From NCBI GenBank assembly GCA_001949185.1, contig BDGG01000003.1:2897158-2961157 (forward strand): a stretch of DNA of 64,000 nucleotides, read 5' to 3'. Position numbers and translations under genes: made by a program. Origin of the DNA: Ramazzottius varieornatus (taxonomy: Eukaryota; Tardigrada; Eutardigrada; Parachela; Ramazzottiidae). Position 1 is the stretch's first letter, and every line of letters begins with the position of its first letter. The notes beneath the pieces were generated by a model, which saw only the letters and a program-made list of their open reading frames with translations, was not told where the DNA came from and searched no databases. This document shows positions 10,299 through 20,800 of this stretch, one piece after another.

Positions 10299-13144
10299 TC
10301 ATGCGATGAAAGTCAGACGGTCCTTCTCTTGAATGTAATAATCGTGAAAGTACATTAAGACGGCTAATGGCTGGCCAATAATCAGCGATACCCACACTGC
10401 CGTATTTCCCAGTCGGCCTTTGAGGAACTTCCGCACGAAAAGAGCCACAGGTAGTTGCGAGACCATGCCGAGGAAAGCCCACACACGGAAAAGCTTCAGC
10501 GGAATGCTAACGATGTACTACAGCAAAACTGAGATCAATATTCAAGTTCGTCGAATCGAACAAAGAGATCAGTCAAGTATAGGTAAGCTGGAAGCTCGTA
10601 AAACATTCGAAAAGCAAAATTTTCCAAAGTGGCGCATGTTTTCAGCGTTACTAGCTGAAAGCGTGCGCCACTTGGAAAAAAATCTTGTCGAATTTGGTGT
10701 CCAACCTCCCACCTAAAGAATTAGGTTATACCTCGTGGAAGAAAGCTGACATGCAGAAGACCAAGCAGGCAGCTTGCCACCGCTTCCACCCGTTGTCAAC
10801 AAGAGGGGCGAACATGTGCCTGACGGGAAAGAAGCGATCGTTAAACAGCAAATCACTGTGTTGAAAACACACGGGAAAGGAAACGGAGAAGCTCATAGCT
10901 CGGTCATAAGGGTAAAGGTTCATAACTTTCTTACCTGACAGCCCACCGATGGACAGGCATGTTCCATTTACGCCAGAACTCGTCCACAGTCTCGGCGTTC
11001 CACCAATCCCGGTAGAACTCTCGATCGGCAAAGCGCATCAGTTCAGCCATCAAGTTGGGCATGGAATGGAAGTAAAGGTAAAAACCGATAAGCCATACAC
11101 AATGGTTCGGAATCTGTGAAAGCAGAAAGCTGGGAATCCGATCGAAAATCTCATTAAGAAACTATTTTTGTCAAAAAGCGGTATGAAATGGGACGTCGGC
11201 AAATAATTTGACCATGATCGTTTTCTCAACACATTTCCCGCCAATAGCAATAAGAACATGCGCCACTTGGGAATAATGGTCATGCTTGATTCGTACGGTA
11301 TTTGCCGGTTTCCCAATTTTCCGAATAACATCGTATCAATCGGAAACATTTGTACAAAATTATTGGCTATCGCAGTACACATACTAACCGCTAGCTTCAG
11401 CAACCTTTCTGTCAGCCTCGACCAGTCAGCCTCTCGGAGAGGCCCCACCGAGTTGTTGATGATGGGCAACATCCACTGCTGGACCAAGGCAATTTCCAGC
11501 TGAGTGAGGAGTAACTGCAAGTAGACAGGAAATATTACTGGAAACAAAACGTGAGGAAAATATCGGCATAATATATCTCACGAACAATTTCAGCGACGCG
11601 TTTTAGAACGAATATCTTCCGTATTCTTTCCGTTCTGGGGTAGTTGAGTTCGTAGCACAGAGTGGGTGCAAAGTAGAAGTAGTACATGTTGCCCAGTGTG
11701 AGGTTGTCGGGGTAAGCTACCATCCCAGGCTTGATATCTGCAAAGACCAACCACACAAGTCAGCATGTGCATTCAAAACGGGAACGTGAATCGTCCGTCA
11801 GCTTGACGCACTGTGCTTTTCGTCATCCTTGATTTCGGGATGCTTAAACTGCTTTCGGGAGATCTTTCCATTCTTTTCCAGCCGATACCATCGATTGACC
11901 ATCACGTAGGAAGTCAGCTTCAGGAAGACCATTGTGTACATAATCATCGTCGCAAAAGCAGCCACTAAGAAAGACGAAACCAGTCAACAAATTTAATACC
12001 ATAAATATTCGTATATCCAATCCGATTTGAATATCGCGCTGTTTCTAATCCCTAATCCAATCTAAAATCTAATAGCGTCGCGTTTTTGCGGACGACTTTC
12101 GGCTTACCCAAATACGAAGGAAGAAACCAGACGGCCAAGGCGGGGAAAACGAGGACGGCGCTCAAGTTGACTATCTGCAGAGTCATTCCAACCTTCTCCG
12201 AGACTTCTTTCTACGACACATAAATATGTTGAAAACTCAGTATCGCTTTCCAGACGAGTACATGCGAACAAATCAGACACTGAATGGTGAGCGTGGAATA
12301 TCTTACCTTGTGAAGCATCTGCTCGGTCTTGAGAGCGACGAGGACAAAAACGTTGGAAGCGACGCAAACGGTGAGGAGCGGCCATCGATGTGGATCCCGA
12401 AGGATAACAGTCACCCATTGCTTGTGGTCCACCAAGACACCGTACCTGAAAAAAGCTCCGAAGATACCCGAAACTGATAGTCTGTTATTAAGACTATGCC
12501 AAAGTCGCACGCCAAACTTCTTCAGCGAAATGCGCTCCGTGTTTCTCCATACTTGATGATATTTTCCAGCAGGAGCCTTGCATTTGAAAGTACCTGGAAA
12601 CCGAAAATACGATCCCACTCAATAGAAAATTGTACCGTTATAAAGTAGAAACTTGGAGGAAATCGGTAAGGTCGTCTAATTGGTCCTGCTGGTGCCACAC
12701 TATCAAATCTTACCAAAAGCAGAACAGCGAGGTTGAGGAAGCCCGAATAGTCGTGATATCCACTGGCAGAGCTCAACAGGGAACTCCTGGCTTTGTGAAT
12801 CCTGCAGACAGCACACAACGCACTTGAGCACCCATAAGCGAATTCAATCTGATATCGCACTTCCGGTCGCTTGACTTGCTTCCAAAAGCGCTGCTGTTCG
12901 TACAGCGTCGTCCATTAACAATCTACCATGAACCCAGATTGTCTACGAGCGGAATAGAAAGAAGTACTTACTGGACATCGAAGATACGGTCAGCACCGGA
13001 CTTGTGGAGTTCGGAAGCTGAGCTTCCCGAACGATGGAGTTGATTACCATCAGACGTCTCATCGCGATCAGCTGATTCGCCGTCAAGCTTTCCTTTCCGG
13101 TCCTGCTTCTCCCGCATTGGCTTAACTGGAGTCCTGGAAGTCAT
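10299..13144 (-). CDS. DGAT1: Diacylglycerol O-acyltransferase 1
   Basis: Eleven exons (12972-13144, 12714-12801, 12553-12593, 12307-12445, 12108-12210, 11812-11964, 11582-11737, 11389-11537, 10935-11113, 10732-10819, 10299-10517) give a 495-residue MBOAT-family protein, near the usual 490. It makes triacylglycerol from diacylglycerol and acyl-CoA in the ER membrane. Landmarks are the charged cytosolic N terminus, [29 protein letters not shown], the FYRDWWN acyl-CoA motif (367-373) and the active-site His in SAFFHE (His422). The end, [18 protein letters not shown], is DGAT1-like rather than SOAT-like. The introns before the last exon and at 11114-11388 each carry a palindromic element. Confidence 0.96.
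10592..10701. mobile_element. Palindromic element copy in the last DGAT1 intron
   Basis: Arms AAAGTGGCGCATG and GCGTGCGCCACTT flank a TTTTCAGCG...CTAGCTGAAA core. The outer TTCGA pairs across the element. Confidence 0.75.
11190..11313. mobile_element. Palindromic element copy in a DGAT1 intron, left arm eroded
   Basis: It begins with a GGGACGTCGGCAAAT-type end, followed by TGACCATGATCG. It ends with GCGCCACTTGGG, then ATGGTCATG and TTTGCCGG. The left GTGGCGCACG core is missing. Confidence 0.65.
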
Positions 13145-13782
13145 TCTGCAGACACGGCGCAAACGAGTCTCAGAATCGTTCTGGTACACAGAGGGAAGAC
13201 ATGGCACTTACCTCGGACTGAGCCTAATGGGGAAGACCGGATGAGAGCTAGCATTGAGAAGACAGTCCCCAGTCGGACGTTTAAGGAGTAGATTCTCCCT
13301 GTCGCAAGACCAACCCTAGGGTCTAAGAGCAAGATTCAGGCTTTAGAAGACTCCAGCCGTGCGAAACACCGTAGCTGATTCACGGCTAGCAGAATCATGA
13401 TTGTAGGCAGGAACGAAAGCGAAGAGAATCAGTCATTTTCTTATTCCGAAAACCAAGGTCATATTATATTTTTTTAAGCCTAGGGTCAAGCTCAGACCTC
13501 CAAGGGCCTGCACCCGAAGACTGCCGAAGTTATGGACTGCGCCGGGGGAGTAACCTAATTCCCGCTCGTGCGCCCTTCTGCAGTGCTTCCGCTGTTGAAA
13601 CTTTTGTCAGCTTTTTGTCATCCATTTTTGTCATGACTGGACGGAGTCCCTTCTTAGTCTGCAACTATTGTTTGGTGCATTTGGTTCTTCGCTTGTCTGG
13701 GTCAAGAACACGACCAAAAGCTTGAAGGGTTGTGAGAATGAATACGAGCAGTAAATCACCAATAAAATAGCGGCAATTGCCG

Positions 13783-13868
13783 CCGGAAAATTGTTCTCTC
13801 AAGTGGCGCACGTTCTCAGTAGTAACAGCCAGGATCGTGCGCCAATTGGTATAGCAATCTGATCGAGT
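13783..13868. mobile_element. Palindromic element copy
   Basis: CAAGTGGCGCACG is paired with CGTGCGCCAATTGG around an AACAGCC-type loop. Confidence 0.7.
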
Positions 13869-13947
13869 TTTCCCAAGTGATGTACGTTTGAGGTGTTGTT
13901 AAATGAAGTCGCGCGCCACTTGGAAATACGATCTTGAGTTTACTCGC
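13868..13947. mobile_element. Palindromic element copy, directly abutting the previous one
   Basis: CCCAAGTGATGTACG (diverged left arm) is paired with CGCGCGCCACTTGG. It lies immediately next to another copy, in a head-to-tail pair. Confidence 0.6.
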
Positions 13948-14398
13948 CTGAGGACACCCAATTATTCTTGTCGTTCAAGGTAATGCTGCAAGGGTTAGAG
14001 CCGAAATGTCTCGTGGATCGCATCGGCTTGATGCTCTGTGGGAAGCTGCAGAACGATGCAACGACGCTGCAGCAGGCATGTGTCGGTAACCGATCGGAGC
14101 TGAAGCTGATCCACTTGCTTGGTCCGTTGTACGGAGGGGGGCAGAAGGTTCGGGACCCCGCGCTGGCCGTTTATGACATTACGGACGTGACATGATGAAG
14201 ATGGTTCCCGCTTGAAAGCCTTGAATTGACTTGTATGGGCGCGATTGGTGGTTTCTGGACAACAGTTGTGGTCTCGCTGCTCTGTTGTCATCTAACTTAG
14301 CCGTTTCACAAAGCTGTTGCTATTCGTAGTGAATTTTATTTTTAGACGTGTTGTGTGGAAAACATAAGATAGATTTTTTGGCATTGCATCGTGTTGTG

Positions 14399-14456
14399 AG
14401 CTCGGCAAACAAACTCGGCAAGATTTTTTCCCCAAGTGGCGCATCCCTCCAGCCAC
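14399..14456. mobile_element. Half copy of the palindromic element
   Basis: The left half only is present: AGCTCGGCAAAC, then CCCCAAGTGGCGCAT and CCAGCC. No right arm follows. Confidence 0.6.
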
Positions 14457-14946
14457 TAAAATCGAGGATGTACACCGCTTCGAAAAGCGGGTTTCCCGAT
14501 GCTCTTTTTCATGCACAGAAACGGGCTATGTGAGCGGAAGGCAGGTTCTTCCATTAGGTGCGACCGAGCATTTTACGAGAACTGAGCTTGATAAGATATG
14601 GTATGTACGAAAGACGAACCTGCAGCAGTACGTGATATGCAGTGGGTAAAGACTTTTATCGTCGTACTGACAATTGCCATTCCCCGCAATCAAATACTTC
14701 TGATACAACAACAACAGCTTTGTGGATCACAGGTATGTGCCAAGCCCGGGTGTGTTGTCGTTCTTGTTTATGTCCAAGGAAAACATTCTGACAGGTGTTC
14801 GTGTATTCTGGCTAGTTCTCTAGACAGCACCCACTGATGGCGACCCCATTGAAAACGTCGTGATATCATCCCACTCTTCAGGCGCAATTTCTGCCAGGTC
14901 CCAAGAGATCATAATTTTATGTAATTCGCAGTCTTTCCAGGCCACG

Positions 14947-17474
14947 ATGGGAACTCAGCGAGAACAATCGGAAAGCTCGTCCGGTTCGAACGGCAGTGGC
15001 GGCAGCACGAACCGCTTCCGTATGAAGAGAATAACAGGCAAGTCTCCAGAATGAAGAACAGTGGATCAGCGCAAACATTAATTATTATGCTTCCAGAAGC
15101 GGGAGGGATAGACAATGCCAATTTCACCATGGGCACCGACGAGGTGGACGGTTGGAACCACGTCAGGCTGGACGACAAGCAGGATGCTTCAAAGACCACA
15201 GCCCCGAGCCCCTTAGTCATTTCTGTCGCGACTACAGAAAACTCTGCCTATGATCTGACGGTACCTGACGTCCCGGATGATGGTCCTGCTTGGAGCGGTA
15301 AGCAAGGTCCTAAATTTTGTCCAACTGTTTCGCATGTATCATAGTTTGTGTGTTTAATATCTGGTTGTAGAGCTGACTGTCGCAAGAAAGGTTCAGCGCG
15401 TAGTGATGGCATTCGTCAAGATAGTTCTGTTGTTGGCTCTGCTGTACTTTTTCATCTGCGCACTGGACGTTCTCAGTTCGGCGTTCCGCTTGGTGGCCGG
15501 CAGAGGCGCTGCAGGGATCTTTAGCGAGGGGAGCCTGTTGGCGAATCCGGTAGCCGGACTGATGGTAGGCGTCATGGTCACTGTTCTCCTGCAAAGCTCG
15601 TCTACGACCACATCTATTATCGTGGCAATGGTCAGCAGCAACGGTATGTGCCAGTGGGCGGAGCCTTTGTACCGGTAAATTTCCATATGACAGCTCGGCA
15701 AACAAGCTCGACAGGATCGTCTTTCCCAAGTGGCGCACGCTGCCAGCCGATATTACCGAAAATGTGCGCCACTTGGCAAAATGATTTTGTCGAACTTGTT
15801 TATTTGCCCAAGTGCGCACGGTCCCGGCGTTATTGGCTGAAGCGTGCGCCACTTTGGAAAACGATCCTGGCGAGTTTGGCGAGCTCACAAATGAGAAACA
15901 AGCCTAGTTTGCCCATCGTAGTTCTAGAGGTACATGTCGCTACGTTCATTATTATGGGCGCCAACATCGGAACGTCAGTGACGAGCACTATCGTTGCGAT
16001 GACCCAAGCGGGTGACAAAGAGATCTTCCGTCGGGCATTCGCCGGTGGCACGGTCCACGACATGTTTAACTGGCTGACAGTCCTCATCCTTCTTCCGCTG
16101 GAGTGGACGACTGGCTTCTTGTACCTCCTCACCGATGCCATCACGAAACCTCTAGAAGTTCCCGACGCTGAAAGTGCACCCGGTAAAGTAAAGGGTCTCC
16201 AGGAGATCACCCGCCCCTTCACCAACCTCATTGTTCAGGTACGAAGTTGAACGCATTTTATTCTGCTTTCTTCCTCCACATGATCTTAGAGGCTTATCAT
16301 GAGTTTAGATCAACGACTCGGTTCTTTCTGCATGGGCTAAGGACCCCAACGACACGTCCAAAATGATGTTCCGAACATGTGGCTCGCGGAATGAAACCCT
16401 GTCCGATGGTACCATCGTATCCGAGGATCTCTATTGTACGTATGTGTATGATAGTTCTCGTCTTCCTCCATATCGCTTACGCAGCATTGTTTTCCAGGTA
16501 AACACATGTTTGCAAGAGCCTCGACGTTGAGTGATGAAAATGTTGGGGTGATATTGTTGATCTGCTCGCTCGTGGTTATCTGCACTTCCCTCATCATTCT
16601 GGTCAAAGTTCTCAGCGGTATGCTAAAAGGTTCCGTCGCCAAAGTCATCCATCGTACCCTCAACTACGACTTCCCCTACCCATTTACCTTCCTGACCGGA
16701 TACCTGGCTCTTGCCATCGGTGCCGGCATGACCATCATTGTACAAAGCAGCTCTGTCTTTACGTCCACGCTAACGCCTCTAGTCGGTCTGGGCGTTATCT
16801 CCATTGAACGGATGTACCCGCTCACTTTAGGTTCGAACATCGGTACAACAGCGACCTCGGTCCTGGCGGCTCTAGCTTCTTCCGCGAGCACTTTCCACAA
16901 CGCGCTACAAACTTCGCTAATTCATCTCTTCTTCAACCTTAGCGGAGTCTTCCTGTGGTACACTTTATGGTTCATGCGGAGATTCCCTATCGGCGCGGCA
17001 AAGTTCCTCGGAAATACCACAGCCAAGTATCGTTGGTTCGCTCTAGCATATCTCCTCACCGTCTTTATAGTCATTCCTGGTATAGTTTTCCTGCTCAGCT
17101 GGCTCGGGCCGATCTACCTGGCTGTCGTGGGATCGATCGCCTTGTTCATAATAGCGTGTATAACGGTCATCAATGTGATGCAGAAGCACTGGCCACACCA
17201 CTTGCCGGTAACACTGCAAACGTGGAAATGGTTGCCGGAACCGCTGAGATCGCTTAGGCCGCTGGACAGACTGATTCGGAAAACCTTCAGGGTGGTGCCG
17301 TGCTGTCGCAAGATTGTGGCAGACGGAGCGGCGGAAAACCAGGCGGTCGTGGTTGCTGTACCACCTGTGCTCGACATGTACTCAACTCAACCCATGTTTT
17401 CCGTGAAATCCGATTCACCACTGGAAAGCAAACCAACTTCAGTCATGCTAATTCGATCTGGACGGTTAGATTAA
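14947..17474 (+). CDS. SLC34A: Sodium-dependent phosphate cotransporter, SLC34 family
   Basis: Six exons (14947-15037, 15097-15297, 15371-15643, 15922-16238, 16309-16435, 16498-17474) give 661 residues. The two inverted QSSS repeats of NaPi-II transporters are both present: [17 protein letters not shown] and [15 protein letters not shown]. Each is followed by its family partner ([12 protein letters not shown] and [11 protein letters not shown]). About eight membrane segments flank a large Cys-containing, N-glycosylation-rich outer loop ([12 protein letters not shown] to DLYCK). The protein moves phosphate with sodium across the plasma membrane. Intron 1 has a GC donor (ACAG/GCAAGT), required because the frame is otherwise lost. 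Intron 3 holds two palindromic elements. The subfamily member (A1, A2 or A3) cannot be assigned, as these are vertebrate duplicates. Confidence 0.95.
15692..15806. mobile_element. Palindromic element copy in SLC34 intron 3 (first of two)
   Basis: This is a near full-length copy. AGCTCGGCAAACAAGCTCGA at the left pairs with TCGAACTTGTTTATTTGCC at the right, and the inner arms are CCAAGTGGCGCACG and TGTGCGCCACTTGG. Confidence 0.8.
15807..15887. mobile_element. Palindromic element copy in SLC34 intron 3 (second of two)
   Basis: CCCAAGTGCGCACG is paired with GCGTGCGCCACTTTGG around a GTTATTGGCTG loop. It ends in GTTTGGCGAGCTC. Confidence 0.75.
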
Positions 17475-17498
17475 TTGTACCACGTGTATCGTATTTCA

Positions 17499-17504
17499 AA
17501 TAAA
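17499..17504 (+). terminator. Polyadenylation signal of the SLC34 gene
   Basis: AATAAA lies 25 bp after the stop codon. It is very close, but typical of compact 3' ends. Confidence 0.5.
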
Positions 17505-17555
17505 ATTCTTATGGTACATTCAGCGGATGTGGACAAATGAACGGAACCAGATTGT

Positions 17556-17625
17556 CATCTCAAGTGGTGCATATTTTCATTGTTATTGGCTGGAAATGTT
17601 CGCCGGTTGAGAAATCGGTCTGCCT
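17556..17625. mobile_element. Eroded palindromic element between SLC34 and LRRK
   Basis: CTCAAGTGGTGCAT is paired with ATGTTCGCCGGTTGAG around TTATTGGCTGG, with several arm mismatches. Confidence 0.55.
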
Positions 17626-17654
17626 CAGTTCATCTCCCCACGTGCAGAATTTTG

Positions 17655-17837
17655 TCCACAGATAAAATTCAATAAAACAAGAAGCAAATCCGACGGAATA
17701 AAAGCAATCTAAGTCGGAAAATGGTCTCTATCAGTACAGATCAAAAGAGAAAAGCCCGGAAAGAACTAAAACCAAAGAAAATACTGTCAGGAAAAATGTC
17801 AAAGTGCCCAGTCGTTGGTTCGCCACAACACAGCACA
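17655..17837. repeat. Dispersed repeat, copy B (end of the LRRK gene)
   Basis: This is the homologue of 9755-9955. It includes the LRRK stop codon (17799-17801) and about the last dozen codons, so the C-terminal tail of that protein is encoded by repeat sequence. Confidence 0.55.
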
Positions 17838-20800
17838 CAAAGTCATGGGAGAAACACTCTGCTTGAGGTTATCATGGTTAAAAAATCTGCTTATCACATC
17901 GCGATAGCCTTGGCCCACCGTTATGACACGGCTGGAGCCATCAGCGAACCGCAGAGGGAGTATGGCCATGATGCGGTCAGCGTGGGGCCGGATCACCGAT
18001 AAAGGATTTAGGGAATGAGATTCCACCACTATCAAACTACCCCACACTGTTCCCACGTAGAGCAGCCCGTCGAACAGCGCCATGCAACTCAAATAGCGCT
18101 TTGTATCGTCCCGAGAGGTCTCGTCGATACCGATAGAGTCTAGACTTTCCGACACCGGGATCAATCTCTCACAGTCCAGCTTATGGACAACGTGCGACTT
18201 TAGCAGAGCCCAACAGTGCAACGTCCCATCTGAAACAAAGATCGAAGTTAGTGTTATTTTATAGAACTGAACCATATCGTTATTCCGAGTGGCGCACGTT
18301 TCCTTTTTAGTGGCTGGAAGTGTGCGCCACTTGGGAAGACAAACTGACTGATATCATCTGCACACAAGGCCGTGCTCGTAAAAGGCCGTGCTGGACATTC
18401 TCGAGTGTGGTGAGTTACCTTCTTCTAAGCAAGTCCATGCAAAGCTTCCTTCCTTCGGACTTCCCACAATCTTCGCAGTTCTCTTCGACGTCTCGGGGTG
18501 TTGCAGAACAAAGTCTTGAGCAATACCGTCATCTCTAACATGAATGGCGACAACCTGTCCACCATCTGCAGCTGCCCATATCGTCTCTTTGCTGACGAAC
18601 GTCAGTTCGCTCACCGCAATATCTATACGGCAGAAGTTCTCGACTAACTTGTTCTTGCGTAAAGATGCGTGGCTGTTCAATACGAGCAGTCTGTTGGAAG
18701 ACAGCGCTACCACCACTCGTTGTTTGTCAGGGTTGTAGACCCAACAAAGTACGTCACCATCTTGGGCAGCGTTACCGAAGGTGATGGCGAAAGACTCGAG
18801 GAGCTCTAAGGTCTTTGAGCAGTAAACAGAGACCGTTCTACCACGAAGAAGCCAGATGGAATCCGGCATGGAAAGAGCGCGCGAGACGGAGGTTTCTTCC
18901 TGCGCCGCATTCATCGTCTGCAAAGAAAATAGTATTCAAAAAGCAGGCTTTCGAAATGTTAATATGTCCAAATCAGCGTTTGAGCAAAACCAATTTGTGA
19001 TAAGGAAATCCCTTATCAATTTTTTGGAGTATGATAGATTTGCTGAACGAAACGTGTTACCCGAGAGTCAGTCCAGCTGCTCGACGTGCATAACACCATA
19101 TTGATCGTTCCATCCTGCAGAACAATACCAACAGCGTCGCCCGCGACGAAGATGCCACCGGGTACCACATTCAGTCCAACGTCTTCCAACATGGCGACAT
19201 CTTGCAAGTGGCTCAGTTCCGGTGTATTGCAGATAGAAAGAACTTGGCTCGAACTTGGTCGATCCTTCGGCGACTGCGACCAGGCGATCACTAATAGATC
19301 GAGGATCAGGGAAGGATACGTCAAGGTCCAACTCGTGACAGGAGGTCGACCACCATCCAGAACGATGTCTTTGACCTGATCCTGTCCGTCGAATGGCTGC
19401 TTTAGTGTCAGAAGCTCGTACATCAACATTCCGAAGGAGAAGACGTCCACCTGAAAATGAAACCAGTGCTCAATGTGACACTGCCTCCAACAGACTTCGA
19501 AAAAGTAATTTCGGAATAAAACTCGCATGAACCTGCCTACAGTCTCCAGTAAGAATTAAGTTTCCGCGTGTATGCAGGTCCCTGACTTTACACCCGAATT
19601 TTGAAGGATAAAAACTTCGATCCTTCCTAATATTCGACAGTTCTTCTACACGTACCGCTTCGTTATACTCTTCCTCCCCTCCGTATTGAATGATTTCCGG
19701 AGCAATGTACGCTTCGGTCCCAGCGAAGCCTTTGGTGGTACTGGCCGCTGTAACCGCTCTGGATATCCCATAGTCCGTCAGCTTGACCATCACCTTTTTG
19801 TCCATACTCCACACCAAAACATTGTCCGACTTTAGATCCCGGTAGATGATCCGGAAGCCATGTAAGTACTCCAACGCTTTACTAATCTGACTGCAAATCT
19901 GCTGCACACACACCGCCGATAGCCTGTCGCTACTTTGCCGTAGGTTCTTCAGATGGTCCAACAGAGAACCCTTTGGCGCGAGCTGAAGGACTATGCCCAG
20001 TGGCTGCATACATAGTCCCACTAGGCCGACGATGTGGTGATGAGACAAGGATGTCAGTATGGACAGTTCTTGACGAGCCGTCCAGTAAGCTTTACAGTAC
20101 GACTGTAGAGGATCGTGCTCCCACTGCTGCATGGCACTCTTATATGCAGCGAGGACAGCGGGATCCGAACCGAAACCTGGATCGACCGGAAGTAGCATCT
20201 TGACCGCCACCTCTTGTGCCGTCCGATTGGCCTACAGAAGACGTTCATGCGATATTTCGACCTATTTTTGTCTTATTTGTTCGTTGTTTCTTCTTCTTAC
20301 GATGGCTTTGACGGAAGCTCTGTATACAAAGCCAAAGGCGCCCCGCCCTAGTATTCTTCCCCGTTTGAGGTCGCCGGGGAAGAGTAGCTTCTCGATGGGC
20401 AAGTCCAGGAACATAGTTTCAGGCGCGATATCTCGCAGCTTGACCGTGCCGTGAGTAGCACATGTCATGTCGTCGTAACCTGTTACTGCTCGGTAAATCA
20501 TCTGTTCCACCGAGAAGACTCGGACATCAGTTTCTGTTGTGTCCGAAGCACCTTCGCCCATTCCGTTTAACATCCAAGTCGTAAGACAGGAAGGACACGG
20601 CGTGAACTTTGTGATGAGCAGCTGTCCGGTGGATGTGTGGATGAACCGTGTCCCCAAACTTGGATACCTGGAAAAAAAAGAAACAATTACAAACGCCGGA
20701 CAAAATTATTGGAAAGGTCGGCAAACGAAATGCGGAAGATCATTACTTCAAGTGGCGCGCCTTCTCGTTGATTTGCTAAAAGGGTGCGCCGCTCAGGATA

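Larger units (their letters stand above)
13145..14946. other. Intergenic region between divergent DGAT1 and SLC34 genes
   Basis: It holds the promoters of both genes. There are three palindromic element copies or fragments (13783-13947 and 14399-14456). One 75-codon frame at 13968-14195 has no recognisable product and no clear splice context. I see no RNA gene. Confidence 0.4.

Noticed and set aside
10299-13144. SOAT (sterol acyltransferase) as an alternative name for the MBOAT gene
   Set aside because: The C-terminal [20 protein letters not shown] context and length fit DGAT1 better than SOAT.
13968-14195. 75-codon frame (MSFKVMLQGLEPK...)
   Set aside because: No recognisable product, no splice context, and it lies among element fragments in an intergenic region.
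15310-16231. Minus-strand frames of up to 192 codons across the SLC34 gene
   Set aside because: Antisense shadows; the plus-strand exons carry the family motifs.
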